A stretch of DNA of 64,000 nucleotides from an uncultured Granulosicoccaceae bacterium (GCA_938006335.1 CALLMF010000035.1:90482-154481), one strand, 5' to 3'; counted from the stretch's first letter, positions 9,172-18,680 are shown. Notes: generated by a model from the sequence alone, not told the origin. Made by a program: numbers and translations.

Positions 9172-9671
9172 GATACAGCTGGCCTTGCCGTCGACGTGGC
9201 GGTGGAACCTTGATCCGGATCGCCGCGCCATACGCTCAGAGAAGCGACAACGAGGGTGTCACCCAGGGCGTTGCTGACCGTGCCGTTGAAGGTGGCCAGA
9301 CTGGCACCGGCCGTGCCCGCTTGACTGGCTGAAACAATCAGTCGATCGCCGTCGATGAACCACGGACAGGTGATATCCATGTTTCGACTGGCCAGCAGGA
9401 AACCCTCGCTACTGGATGCATCGCTTGCAGATCCCCTCAGCTCGGATGCGGCGTACACGCCGATCAGCGCGGCAGTCTGGCCGATGTACTCCAACGCGAC
9501 CCAGGCCGGCACGCCATGGCCATGGACATGAAAGGTCGACATTGCATCGATGGCGACTTCCGTCACTGCCGAGTGCGCGTTCAACTCACGCACTCCGCTC
9601 AGTAGTGACATGCTTGCCTTGTGCGGCAACACATCAATCCAATGCGACAGATCTGTTTCGGCGTCAGTCAA
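9168..9671 (-). CDS. hot-dog 3-hydroxyacyl-ACP dehydratase (ApeP-like)
   Basis: About 167 residues starting at a TTG at 9671, which overlaps the acyltransferase stop by 8 bases. Longer frames upstream lie inside the preceding gene. The DVLPHKASMSLL stretch near the N terminus holds the Pro-His pair that is the catalytic site in ApeP/FabA-type dehydratases, and HGHGVPAWVALEYIGQ forms the hot-dog central helix. It dehydrates 3-hydroxyacyl-ACP. It is co-operonic with the ketosynthase and a second dehydratase; paired dehydratases (ApeI and ApeP) are typical of APE systems. Confidence 0.8.
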   Translation of the reverse strand: MTDAETDLSHWIDVLPHKASMSLLSGVRELNAHSAVTEVAIDAMSTFHVHGHGVPAWVALEYIGQTAALIGVYAASELRGSASDASSSEGFLLASRNMDITCPWFIDGDRLIVSASQAGTAGASLATFNGTVSNALGDTLVVASLSVWRGDPDQGSTATSTARPAVS

Positions 9672-10641
9672 GAGTTGCTGTTCCCCAGAACGGGTAGAAA
9701 TTGAACCACTGAAACGGTGCGCGCGCGGCCGCAGCTTCCAGCGCAAGGGCAAATTGAGCCGCATACCGGGTGAGCGCTTCGTCGCGGCCCTTTCGTGGTA
9801 GCTCGACCTTCTCGGAAAATTCCTGAAGGTCGACGAACACCTGCTGTCCCTCACGCCAGGCGAACATCAGCTTGACGGGGCAGGCGAGGGCGCGCGCAAG
9901 CAGATACGGGCCTATTGGCGCGCGCGCATCGCGTCCCATGAATCGTACGACGGCGGTGCGCCGCTCGCCGCTCAGGGGTATGCGATCGCCAGCGATGAAC
10001 AACCACTCGCCAGCGTCGATGCGAGACTTGAGTTCAAGGATTCGCCCGACGTCGAGTTCATCCACCTGAAACACATTGAGCCGCGAATCTGGACTGTAGT
10101 GCGACATGGCGGCGACAAAATTGGCGGAATGCCGATCGTGAACCAGTACATTCACGGTCCGGGCATGGGTGGCCTGCAGAAAACCGCGGCAGTACTCCAG
10201 ATTGCCGAAATGCGAGCCAATGACCAGTTGTCCGCGCGGGTCCGCAAGTGTCTGCCTGACCAGCGCCTCGTCGATCAGCGTGAAATCCGACTCGCCCGGC
10301 GTCGCAGTCCACGCCAGGCCCTTGTCCAGTACCGCCTCGCCAAACGACTGGAAGTGCCTGATGGTATGCGACCAGCCAGGCTCTGTGCCGGGTTCAAGCG
10401 ATGGCCAGCGCTCCGGATAACATCGCGCATGCGTTCGCAGAAAGTCCATCGAGGCACGCCGCTGCAGCGGACGGGTGCACGCGTACCACACGCCGACAAG
10501 CCACAGGATTCCATGGAACACGCGCCGTCCGAACAACCGATACAGGCGGTACAACAGGCGGATACCCAGCACCGTGCCCGATTCACGAATCGAGGACCAG
10601 TGTGGCGCAGGGGCGTCAGCAGTTATCGGCGATTCGGACAT
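9664..10641 (-). CDS. LpxL/HtrB-type lipid acyltransferase
   Basis: The 325-residue protein from ATG 10641 resembles Kdo2-lipid A lauroyltransferases. It has an N-terminal membrane segment (around FHGILWLVGVWY) and the GSHFGNLEY block that replaces the canonical H-x4-D/E of HtrB proteins (H-F-G-N-L-E), plus a FIAGDRIPLSG segment. It should transfer the finished chain from ACP onto a lipid acceptor. In E. coli-type APE clusters a comparable acyltransferase is fused to a GT2 domain (ApeJ-like); here the two are separate genes 16 bases apart. GTG 10671 is an alternative start overlapping the GT2 gene. Confidence 0.82.
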   Translation of the reverse strand: MSESPITADAPAPHWSSIRESGTVLGIRLLYRLYRLFGRRVFHGILWLVGVWYACTRPLQRRASMDFLRTHARCYPERWPSLEPGTEPGWSHTIRHFQSFGEAVLDKGLAWTATPGESDFTLIDEALVRQTLADPRGQLVIGSHFGNLEYCRGFLQATHARTVNVLVHDRHSANFVAAMSHYSPDSRLNVFQVDELDVGRILELKSRIDAGEWLFIAGDRIPLSGERRTAVVRFMGRDARAPIGPYLLARALACPVKLMFAWREGQQVFVDLQEFSEKVELPRKGRDEALTRYAAQFALALEAAAARAPFQWFNFYPFWGTATLD

Positions 10642-10657
10642 CCCCCACAGTTTACCG

Positions 10658-11431
10658 TCAGACCGCACCACGACGTCCAGACAGTCGCCTCATGAGCAAA
10701 CCGGGGAGCCGGGGTACAAGGCCCGCGAGCAGCCGCACATGCAGGAGGACCAGCTGACGATTGTCGCTGATGTAGTGGAAATGACTGGAGCCGTCCTCCG
10801 GGTAGCGGATGGCTGTGGCTACAAATCGCACCGGAACGTCCAGCCAGCGCGCCTTGACGAGTACGTCGGTATCAAATCCCATGCGCGGCGCGATATGAAA
10901 CTGATCACGCAGTTGATCCAGCACCTGCACCGGGTACACCCGATAACCACACAAACCATCCCGAATACCCCCACCGAGTGTCTCGATGGCGATCATGGCA
11001 GTGGTCAGCTTGCGCCCGTGAACACGAGCGGCCGGCGCATCGGCACCGAACACCGGCAGGCCCGAGACGATCGCGCCAGGCTCGCGACGCGATGCGTCCA
11101 GCAATGTCGGGAGGTCAGCCACATCGTGCTGGCCATCGGCGTCGATTTGCACGACGTGGGTAAAGCCGGCCGCAGCGGCCGACGCGGCCCCGGTAAACAC
11201 CGCGGCACCCTTGCCGCGATTGTGCGAATGCGTGAGATAAGTGACGTCGGCCCCCTCTTGTCGAGCCCGTTCGCACAAGCTGCGGCATTGTTCGCTTACC
11301 TCGTCACGACTGCCGTCGTCGACGACGACCATGGGCGTGCCGGTCGCTGACAAGGCCGGCAGGAAGCGCTCGAAAGCCTCGATGTGTTCATAGTGAGGTA
11401 CAACAAGACAGTAGCCGGGCAGGGAGGTCAT
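10658..11431 (-). CDS. family 2 glycosyltransferase
   Basis: A 257-residue GT-A enzyme. VVVDDGSRD near residue 38 and QIDADGQHD near residue 98 (DxD metal site) are GT2 hallmarks, with an HNRGKGAAV loop between them as in dolichol-phosphate-mannose-synthase-like enzymes. The start ATG overlaps the dehydratase stop (ATGA). It probably adds a sugar during assembly of the lipid head group, together with the LpxL-type acyltransferase encoded just downstream. There are no obvious C-terminal TM helices. Confidence 0.88.
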   Translation of the reverse strand: MTSLPGYCLVVPHYEHIEAFERFLPALSATGTPMVVVDDGSRDEVSEQCRSLCERARQEGADVTYLTHSHNRGKGAAVFTGAASAAAAGFTHVVQIDADGQHDVADLPTLLDASRREPGAIVSGLPVFGADAPAARVHGRKLTTAMIAIETLGGGIRDGLCGYRVYPVQVLDQLRDQFHIAPRMGFDTDVLVKARWLDVPVRFVATAIRYPEDGSSHFHYISDNRQLVLLHVRLLAGLVPRLPGLLMRRLSGRRGAV

Positions 11432-11814
11432 TGCGTAAACAGCAGGCTGCCGCTCGCGCACACCACATCGTCACGTCGGTACTCGAAGCGCACGCTCGAG
11501 GTCTTCAGTTGCAGTGTCAGCTGCACAGGCACTTCAGGCGTTATCGGTCGAACGAACTTCAGCCGCCCGGTGCCGCGATACGCCGAGTCGAACGTGAAAA
11601 CAGCCTGGCTTGCAATACCTGCCAGATGAACCTGTGCGACACCCGGCAACAGCGGCCTGCCCGGAAAATGCCCGTCAAACCACGGCAGCGTCGCGGGAAA
11701 TTGCAAGAACAGCACGACCGATCTCGGTGCCGGCTCGGCATCACGCTCCATCTTGAACAACTCGGGACGCTCGGCCGGACTGAGGCGCGCGAAGGGCTGG
11801 ATCTGCGGGCTCAT
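11428..11814 (-). CDS. hot-dog dehydratase (ApeI/FabZ-like)
   Basis: A 128-residue single hot-dog domain with FDGHFPGRPLLPGVAQV, the FabA/FabZ active-site loop containing the catalytic His. Unlike FabZ it is encoded in the APE-type operon and has divergent flanks, fitting the ApeI family. It removes water from 3-hydroxyacyl-ACP to give the trans-2-enoyl form. Start and stop both overlap neighbours by four bases (ATGA at each end), so expression is tightly coupled to the acyltransferase upstream and the GT2 downstream. Confidence 0.85.
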   Translation of the reverse strand: MSPQIQPFARLSPAERPELFKMERDAEPAPRSVVLFLQFPATLPWFDGHFPGRPLLPGVAQVHLAGIASQAVFTFDSAYRGTGRLKFVRPITPEVPVQLTLQLKTSSVRFEYRRDDVVCASGSLLFTQ

Positions 11815-12539
11815 CCTCTGAGGCCATCACGTGCGAGCTGTTCAAGCTGCAGCATGCGCCCGCGTGCGTCCGTGCACACGTCCTCGAGCGCGTCACCCGC
11901 TAGGCCGCGGGCCACGGTAATGGGTTCGCCGACGACCACCTTTACGCGCGCAAACGGCAGCGGCAACAGGGTCCGGTCCCAGCTGGAGAGTCGCACCGCA
12001 GGGCGTGCTGCGTAGGCGACCGGCACGAGCGGAGCACCAGACAAGCTCGCGAGCATGGCAACACCGGACTTGAACTGTTCTGCCGGACCGCGCGGACCGT
12101 CTGGCGTGACGATCGGCGACACGCCTTCGTTGCGAATCGCCTCATAGATCTCACGCAGGGCTTGTGCCCCACCGCGTGTTGCGGATCCACGGATCACGCG
12201 CAAGTTCAGATCCGAAAACATGCGCGCGGCGGCATCCCCATCGCGCGACGGGCTGATCAGATAACCGAGCTTGAGTCGGTTGGATTGTCGCTCGCGCAGC
12301 TCGAGCAGGGCGTGCACACAGAAGATCTGCTGGCCGTGCCAGTAACAGGGAATGACGGGTTTTCCATCGGCAGCAAGCGCATCGAGGGCGGGCGAGCCGT
12401 CGATGTCGACGCGGCAGGTCTTCCACAGCAGATTGATCACGCCCCGCGCCAGTCGGGGCAACACACGGTCGCCGAGACGGCGTACGCGGCCGCGAGGACG
12501 AGATGTTGGTACTCCTGGTTTCGCTGGCATCGTTTCCAT
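11811..12539 (-). CDS. DUF374-type lysophospholipid acyltransferase
   Basis: About 242 residues. IPCYWHGQQIFCVHAL gives the histidine motif and SPIVTPDGPRGP the glycine-rich acceptor motif of the DUF374 LPLAT family. It is the third distinct acyltransferase of the cluster and the first gene of the seven-gene minus-strand operon 12539-6990. ATG 12539 or 12530 both fit. A much longer open frame upstream overlaps the opposing P450 gene and is not credible. Only 40 bases separate it from the divergent P450, so the promoters must be compact or overlapping. Confidence 0.82.
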   Translation of the reverse strand: METMPAKPGVPTSRPRGRVRRLGDRVLPRLARGVINLLWKTCRVDIDGSPALDALAADGKPVIPCYWHGQQIFCVHALLELRERQSNRLKLGYLISPSRDGDAAARMFSDLNLRVIRGSATRGGAQALREIYEAIRNEGVSPIVTPDGPRGPAEQFKSGVAMLASLSGAPLVPVAYAARPAVRLSSWDRTLLPLPFARVKVVVGEPITVARGLAGDALEDVCTDARGRMLQLEQLARDGLRG

Positions 12540-12579
12540 CGAATGATATTCTGCGCCGTCCCCGGAACGCCCAGCGTTC

Positions 12580-13968
12580 ATGTCGAATTCTCGCACACCC
12601 CTGATACCTGAGTCGCAGACTTCACTGGTGGCCGCGTCAGCGGCCGAGTCATCCGCCCCGTCGGTGCCAGAGGAAGATTCCGCGGGTGAGGCTACCGCGG
12701 GGCCTGAGGAGCGCTTTGACGTCACGGTTGACCAGGCGACCTTCGAGAAGCTCGGGCCATGGCAGCAGTGCTACGGCAATCTGTTCAGGGTTCGCGCCAG
12801 GACCCGTGAGGCCGACGCCTGGATTGTCAACGACCCGGCCGACGTCAGGCGGGTGCTGATCAGCAACCACAAGAACTATAGCAAGGGCATCGGCTTTGAA
12901 CGGGTCGCGCTGATGCTCGGCAACGGCATCATCGTGAGCGATGGCGATCGCTGGAAGTCTCAGCGCCGCATGATTCAACCCGCCTTTCACAAGCAGGTCA
13001 TCGAGCAGTTGAGTGTCACGATGACGCGCTGCAACGATTCGGTCATTGAACGCTGGTGTCGCGCAGCGGACGAAGGCCGCACCATCGATCTCACACGTGA
13101 CACCAGTGAACTTGCCCTGGAGGTGATCCTGCGCTCACTGTTCAGTGAAGATGTCGACCGCCTGATCGAAACGCACGGCGGCAATCCGTTTTCCCTGTTG
13201 GTCGAGGACCTCACCCGCGATCTTGCGCTCGCTGCGCGGTTCCGCGGCCTGACGCGACATGTGCGCGCGATACTTGCCTCCCGCCAGGAAGAAAACCGCA
13301 TGCCCGCTGACTGGCTGTCGATGTTGCTCGCAGCACGCAACAAGGACACCGGCGATGCCATGACCGAGCAAGCGCTCCTCGACGAGGTCATGACCATCAT
13401 CGTGGCCGGGCATGAGACGACCGCCGGCACGATGAACTGGACATGGCACCTGCTCGCGGCCAACCCCCATGCGGAGGCGCAATTACACGCCGAAGTCGAC
13501 ACGCTGGACCATGCGCCCGAATTCAACGATCTCGATTCGCTGAGCTACGCACGGCAAGTCGCCGAAGAGACCCTGCGGCTGTACCCACCGGTCTGGCTGT
13601 TTTCCCGCAAGGCGCTGGGCGACGATGTGCTGAGCGGCCAGACCATACCGGCCGGCGCCGATATTTTCCTGAGTCCGTGGCTGATGCAACGCGATGCTGC
13701 GCACTGGCGTGATGCAACGCGGTTTCGTCCCGAACGCTACGCCGACCTTGAGGCCAGCGAGCTCAAACGTACGGCCTGGTATCCGTTTTCCCTCGGATCG
13801 CGGCGCTGCATCGGCGAGTTCTTTTCAATGGTCGAGATGCAGCTGCACCTCGGACGAACCGCTCGCAAGCTACGCTTGTGCAAGGCTTCTGAGCGGACGA
13901 TCGACGTCGAGCCGCTGGTCAACCTGCGCAGCGCCGTTCCGATCCTCATGAATCCCGTTCGCCGTTGA
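12580..13968 (+). CDS. cytochrome P450 monooxygenase
   Basis: A 462-residue soluble P450. AGHETT at residues 276-281 is the oxygen-binding I-helix motif, E330-x-x-R333 the K-helix pair, and FSLGSRRCIGE at residues 403-412 the heme loop with Cys410 as iron ligand. The first 45 residues are Ser/Ala/Glu-rich and look disordered, with no membrane anchor. General features resemble CYP4/CYP102-like fatty-acid hydroxylases. It is followed 44 bases later by a fatty-acyl-AMP ligase fused to an ACP, so the substrate may be an ACP-bound or free fatty acid; that is inference. No dedicated ferredoxin or reductase gene lies in the window. Confidence 0.92.
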   Translation: MSNSRTPLIPESQTSLVAASAAESSAPSVPEEDSAGEATAGPEERFDVTVDQATFEKLGPWQQCYGNLFRVRARTREADAWIVNDPADVRRVLISNHKNYSKGIGFERVALMLGNGIIVSDGDRWKSQRRMIQPAFHKQVIEQLSVTMTRCNDSVIERWCRAADEGRTIDLTRDTSELALEVILRSLFSEDVDRLIETHGGNPFSLLVEDLTRDLALAARFRGLTRHVRAILASRQEENRMPADWLSMLLAARNKDTGDAMTEQALLDEVMTIIVAGHETTAGTMNWTWHLLAANPHAEAQLHAEVDTLDHAPEFNDLDSLSYARQVAEETLRLYPPVWLFSRKALGDDVLSGQTIPAGADIFLSPWLMQRDAAHWRDATRFRPERYADLEASELKRTAWYPFSLGSRRCIGEFFSMVEMQLHLGRTARKLRLCKASERTIDVEPLVNLRSAVPILMNPVRR

Positions 13969-14012
13969 TCGCAGAGCATCAATGATTCACCGGGCACTCA
14001 CCCTCTAGTTCA

Positions 14013-16061
14013 ATGACCGCCAACCACCAGACCGAAGCGCCAGTGCTCGACCACCCGCAGCTGATGCATCAAGGCCACGGACCGCAGACACTGGTCACCT
14101 TGTTTCAACAGCGAAGCGACAGCGCGCGCACACTTGCCCTGTACGAAGCGCGCGGTAACGAGCGCGAGGTCACACTGCAGACGCTGAGCCTATCGGCACG
14201 AGCACGGCTTGCGCAGTGGCAAAGCAGGGGAGCCATCGCCGGACAGGCGATCATCCTGCTTTGCGAGGACCGTCTCGCGTTTCTCGAGGCCTTCTGGGCC
14301 GCAACGCTGGGCGGGCTGATTCCGGTACCGGTCTCGAGCGGCATCAGCGACGAACATCGCAGCAAGGTGCTGCGTATTGCGTCTCGTCTCGACAGCCCGT
14401 GGATATTTACCGACACCACGACGCTCGACAGACTCGCCCAGAGCGATACGGACTCCGGTGATTCCGAGCGTGCCGCATCCGTCGCTGCCTTGTCCGAACG
14501 TCAGCTACCGACCGCCCCTGCAGAGCAGAAGCCTGAGGATGCGCGACTGCACAGCCCACAGCCGAACGATATCGCACTGATACAGTTTTCATCGGGCTCG
14601 ACCAGCGCCCCCAAGGGGGTCGTGCTCACGCATCGCAATCTACTGACAAACCTCGACGCGATCATGCATGGCATGCAGATCCGCGCAGACGACCGCATGA
14701 TGTCCTGGATGCCGCTCACGCACGATATGGGGCTGATCGGCTTCCACCTCGTGCCGATAGCGGCGGACATCGATCATGTGATTGTGGCAACCGACGTGTT
14801 CGTCAGGCGCCCAACGCTCTGGCTGAGCGTGGCGAGTGAGCGCCATGTGACCGTACTGTGTTCACCCAACTTCGGTTACGCACATCTGCTCAAATCCTTT
14901 CGCCCGGAAAAGTGCGATGGCCTCGACCTGTCGGCGGTTCGGTTGGTGTTCAACGGCGCAGAACCGATCTCCACTGCATTGATCAATCAATTCAATACAA
15001 GCCTGGCGCCCTTTGGACTTCCAGCCAACAGCATGTTCCCGGTCTATGGACTTGCAGAGGCGAGTCTCGCGGTCTGTTTTCCACCCATCGGACGCGCAGT
15101 ACACCATCAGACGCTCGCTCGCGACGCGCTGGGTGTCGGGCAGAAGGTACGTCCCGAGGACGCCACGGGCGGCGGCGCATGCTTTGTCTCGGTCGGCAGT
15201 TGTGTTCGACACGTTGACGTGCGCATCGCCGGGGCTGATGGGGCGACACTTCCCGACGAACACGTAGGGCATCTTCTGATTCGCGGCGCCAGCGTGACCT
15301 CGGGTTACCTCGTCACGCTCGGCGAATCGCAACTCGACCGGACGAGCATTGACGATGAACACTGGCTGGACACCGGAGACCTGGGCTTTACCAGCGACGG
15401 CGAGCTGTACATCACGGGCCGCGCCAAGGACATCATTTTTGCCAACGGTCAGAATCTCTATCCGCACGACCTGGAGAACACACTGGTCTCCGCGGGAGTG
15501 GTCGACGCAGGCAAGGTCGCCGTGGCCGCGCGACCAGACGACGGTGGCGATCAACTCTGCGTGTTCGTGCTGCACCGAGGTAGCGTCGAGGCGTTCACCC
15601 GGATCCGCGATGACGTGGTCCGGGAGCTTGCGTTACGCGCTGGGGCAGCGGTTGATCTCGTGATTCCGGTGCAGCGTATTCCGAAGACAACCAGCGGCAA
15701 GATCCAGCGTTTTCGACTGGTGGAGGAGCTGATCGACGGTGAGCATGATGCAGGCCTTGCGAACCTGCCTGCGCCAGTCACCACAACCGGACTGAGTGAG
15801 CCCGATCACGGTGGCACGCTGTCCATGAGCGAGCAGCTACTGCGCATCTGCAATACGAGGATTGCCGATCAGTCCGTGTCACCTGTCGACAATCTGTTCG
15901 AGCTGGGTATCAGCTCTCTGACGCTGGCAGAGATTCATGCGGACATCGAATCGGCCTGGCCGGGTCGACTCGATATCACGGACTTGTTCGACTACCCGAC
16001 CGTTGCCGAGATCGCGACGGTTCTGGAGGAACGTGCCGCTGTGCCAGCGTCGGTTACCTGA
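14013..16061 (+). CDS. fatty-acyl-AMP ligase fused to an acyl carrier domain
   Basis: 682 residues. The adenylation core has IQFSSGSTSAPKGVV (residues 190-204), a YGLAEASLAV acceptor region and TGDLGF. Features such as the MPLTHDMGLIG stretch are typical of FAAL enzymes, which make acyl-adenylates and hand them to a carrier rather than CoA. A C-terminal ACP domain (from about residue 600) has NLFELGISSLTLAE, with Ser635 as probable pantetheine site. Thus the enzyme activates a fatty acid and loads it on its own carrier. The P450 upstream is probably in the same operon and may hydroxylate the loaded chain. No PKS/NRPS module is present nearby. Confidence 0.88.
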   Translation: MTANHQTEAPVLDHPQLMHQGHGPQTLVTLFQQRSDSARTLALYEARGNEREVTLQTLSLSARARLAQWQSRGAIAGQAIILLCEDRLAFLEAFWAATLGGLIPVPVSSGISDEHRSKVLRIASRLDSPWIFTDTTTLDRLAQSDTDSGDSERAASVAALSERQLPTAPAEQKPEDARLHSPQPNDIALIQFSSGSTSAPKGVVLTHRNLLTNLDAIMHGMQIRADDRMMSWMPLTHDMGLIGFHLVPIAADIDHVIVATDVFVRRPTLWLSVASERHVTVLCSPNFGYAHLLKSFRPEKCDGLDLSAVRLVFNGAEPISTALINQFNTSLAPFGLPANSMFPVYGLAEASLAVCFPPIGRAVHHQTLARDALGVGQKVRPEDATGGGACFVSVGSCVRHVDVRIAGADGATLPDEHVGHLLIRGASVTSGYLVTLGESQLDRTSIDDEHWLDTGDLGFTSDGELYITGRAKDIIFANGQNLYPHDLENTLVSAGVVDAGKVAVAARPDDGGDQLCVFVLHRGSVEAFTRIRDDVVRELALRAGAAVDLVIPVQRIPKTTSGKIQRFRLVEELIDGEHDAGLANLPAPVTTTGLSEPDHGGTLSMSEQLLRICNTRIADQSVSPVDNLFELGISSLTLAEIHADIESAWPGRLDITDLFDYPTVAEIATVLEERAAVPASVT

Positions 16062-16140
16062 GCAGCGTGCTGCTCACCGTGGCAGGAGCACGACGGTCGC
16101 GAGCAATTCAGCCACGGCCAACTTGGCCGATACCGATTGC

Positions 16141-18573
16141 ATGCGTCCAGCGGGAACAGGGCAGAGGCTGCCGGTACGATCACGATTGGGGTCCGTCACA
16201 CGAACTCGGCGTGGACTGCTGTGGATCAGCGGAACGGCCACGGCCCTGATCCTGTGGCTGTCTTTCAGCTTCTGGATCGACGCCTGGCACCAGCGCCGGG
16301 ACGCGAGTCTGCTGCTCGAGGAAGTCGGCCTGCATGATCAGCTGTTCGATGCGGCGCGACTGGTGGCCAGTGAACGCGTCGCCACTCTGTGCCTTTTTGC
16401 CGCGGGGGCCGGTGACGCCGCGACCGCCGACCGGTTGCGCCGCACGATCGCCACGACGCGAGCGGCACTGATCGCCCGGCTGGATACCCTGCTCGCGAAC
16501 GCCACAACCATCAACGGCGCAGCGGCCCTCGCGCTTACGCCACGGCAGATCGAGACGATCGCCAACGCCCGCGCCGAGCTCAAGACCGCTCGACAGGGTG
16601 TCGACCGCGAACTCGCCGAGGACACAAGCCGTCCCGATCCCGCAGCCGGACGCACGCTCTACCACGCCTTGAACGCTCTGGCGGAGGCCCTTCTGCTGGT
16701 GCGCGACGACGCGCGCACCTATGCCCATCGCGGCAACGCGACGATGAGTCGGTTACTCGAGCTGCGCCGGCTGAGCTGGACGCTCGGCGAGTCAGTCTCG
16801 CGGAACACGGCGCTCCTGTCGGCATTGATCGACGGCCACCAAGGTATGGATCAAGACATCCGCACACACAGCCTCGCGGCAACGCTTGATGCGCGGCGCG
16901 CCTGGGAGCGGATCGCATCATTGTCCGCCAAGGCGAACCTCGACGCCCACGTACAAGCACGGGTGGATACCGTGGCGACGGGCTATCGCGACCGATTCAT
17001 GCCGGCCAGCGAGCGCTTGCTCGGCCCGTGGGGGAGCGACGCGCCGAGTGTCACGCTGTCGAGCTGGACCGAATCCAGTCGCGAGACGCGGGATGCGATT
17101 GCGCGTCTGGACGACGCGATCAGCGAGCGCGCGTCGAACCAGCTTACGGACATCGCGGCACACGCCAAACGACGTATCGTCATCGACTCGATCCTGGTGT
17201 TCTTCTGCGTCGTGCTCGTCGTTGCCACGCATCGCCTGCTGTCGGCCATTCGCTACCAGGCCGCGCACGACAGGCTGACCGGATTGCCCAATCGTGCCCA
17301 GTTCGAATCGCATCTGCGGCAGGCCGTGAACGTTGCACTACAGGGCGGATCACCCATCGCCCTGCTGTTCGTCGATCTCGACGGATTCAAGAAGGTCAAC
17401 GACACGCTGGGCCACCACGCCGGTGATGAGCTGTTGTGCCGGGTTGCCGAACGCTTGCGCCAGTCGGCTGGCTCACCAATCGCCGTGGCCCGCATGGGCG
17501 GGGACGAATTCGCGGTACTCGTGCCTGACGCCGAGCGTCGGGCTGTCGCGGAGCACGTGCAACAGGATCTGTTGGCGGGCATGAACATGGACGGTATCCA
17601 GATACATGTCGGTGCCAGTATCGGCGTCGCGCGATGCCCTCTTGATGCCAACTCGGCCGATACCTTGCTTGGAAGCGCCGACATCGCCATGTATGAAGCC
17701 AAGCGAGCCGACGGTGACGCGGTACGTTATTTCACCGCCGACATGGCCGAGCGATTCAGCACGCGCGCCGCGCTCGAACGGGAACTCGCCGGGGCGGCTG
17801 CGCGCGGCGAGCTGCAGCTGTACTACCAACCACAGGTCAGCGTGGCGAGTGGCAGCATCAGCGGACTCGAAGCCCTGCTGCGCTGGCAACATCCACAACG
17901 CGGCATGGTCTCGCCTGCGGACTTCATACCGATCGCCGAGGACAGCGGACTCATACGGACGATCGGCGCCTGGGTGCTTGACGAGGCGTGTCGCCAGTGC
18001 GCCGAGTGGCAGCACGCGCACGGGCTGTCGGTACGCGTTGCGGTCAATGTGTCGGCCGCCCAGTTTGCCGAAGGCGACTTCGTGACCTCGGTGAGCGACA
18101 GCCTGACACGGCATGCTCTGCCGGCCGGACAACTGGAGCTCGAGGTGACCGAGAGCATCGGGGTCGGCGATCTGGACGCGGTCGTCGAGCAGCTCCGACA
18201 GCTCAGGGCGCTCGGCGTGCACATCGCGCTCGACGACTTCGGCACCGGGTACTCGTCGCTGCACTATCTTGATCGCCTGCCGCTCGACTGCCTGAAGATC
18301 GATCGGGCCTTTGTGCAACGGCTCGACGTGAGCGCACCCGGAGACTCGCTGTTGCACAAGATTCAGCTCGTTGCGGCGTCCTTCGGCCTGGAAACGGTCG
18401 TCGAAGGCGTCGAGACCATCGAGCAGTTACGGGCCATCGACTCGCTCAGGTGCACCATCGTCCAGGGCTTCGTGCATGCTCCACCGGTGCCGGCAGGCGA
18501 GGTCCCCGAGACACTCACGCGCATCGTCGCCGAGTCCGGCCGCGGCGACGACGAACTAAACCGCGCTGCCTGA
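16141..18573 (+). CDS. membrane GGDEF-EAL cyclic-di-GMP enzyme
   Basis: 810 residues from ATG 16141. There is a TM helix near residues 25-45, a periplasmic helical sensor of about 300 residues, a second TM helix (VIDSILVFFCVVLVV), then a GGDEF domain with intact GGDEF at 453-457 and an EAL domain with intact EALLRW from residue 577, DDFGTGYSS and KIDRAF. Both catalytic sites look active, so it could make or break c-di-GMP. I see no RxxD inhibitory site before GGDEF. It starts 79 bases after the FAAL-ACP gene and may share its transcript. PelD further along the window is a c-di-GMP receptor. Confidence 0.9.
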   Translation: MRPAGTGQRLPVRSRLGSVTRTRRGLLWISGTATALILWLSFSFWIDAWHQRRDASLLLEEVGLHDQLFDAARLVASERVATLCLFAAGAGDAATADRLRRTIATTRAALIARLDTLLANATTINGAAALALTPRQIETIANARAELKTARQGVDRELAEDTSRPDPAAGRTLYHALNALAEALLLVRDDARTYAHRGNATMSRLLELRRLSWTLGESVSRNTALLSALIDGHQGMDQDIRTHSLAATLDARRAWERIASLSAKANLDAHVQARVDTVATGYRDRFMPASERLLGPWGSDAPSVTLSSWTESSRETRDAIARLDDAISERASNQLTDIAAHAKRRIVIDSILVFFCVVLVVATHRLLSAIRYQAAHDRLTGLPNRAQFESHLRQAVNVALQGGSPIALLFVDLDGFKKVNDTLGHHAGDELLCRVAERLRQSAGSPIAVARMGGDEFAVLVPDAERRAVAEHVQQDLLAGMNMDGIQIHVGASIGVARCPLDANSADTLLGSADIAMYEAKRADGDAVRYFTADMAERFSTRAALERELAGAAARGELQLYYQPQVSVASGSISGLEALLRWQHPQRGMVSPADFIPIAEDSGLIRTIGAWVLDEACRQCAEWQHAHGLSVRVAVNVSAAQFAEGDFVTSVSDSLTRHALPAGQLELEVTESIGVGDLDAVVEQLRQLRALGVHIALDDFGTGYSSLHYLDRLPLDCLKIDRAFVQRLDVSAPGDSLLHKIQLVAASFGLETVVEGVETIEQLRAIDSLRCTIVQGFVHAPPVPAGEVPETLTRIVAESGRGDDELNRAA

Positions 18574-18680
18574 AACCAGGAAGTGTCGTAACGTCTGTCT
18601 ATCACGGTAAAGACACACGCTCGTTCATGTCTCAGAGCGGCGGAGTTCCAAGGCACGCGGCAGGGCAGGCCGCACAGCGC

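Noticed and set aside
13969..14012. Promoter or terminator between P450 and FAAL genes
   Set aside because: Only 44 bases with no hairpin or clear promoter boxes; simple operon spacing is more likely.
15937..16140. Longer N terminus for the GGDEF-EAL protein
   Set aside because: It overlaps the ACP domain of the FAAL gene, is Arg-rich out-of-frame sequence, and ATG 16141 precedes the first TM helix directly.
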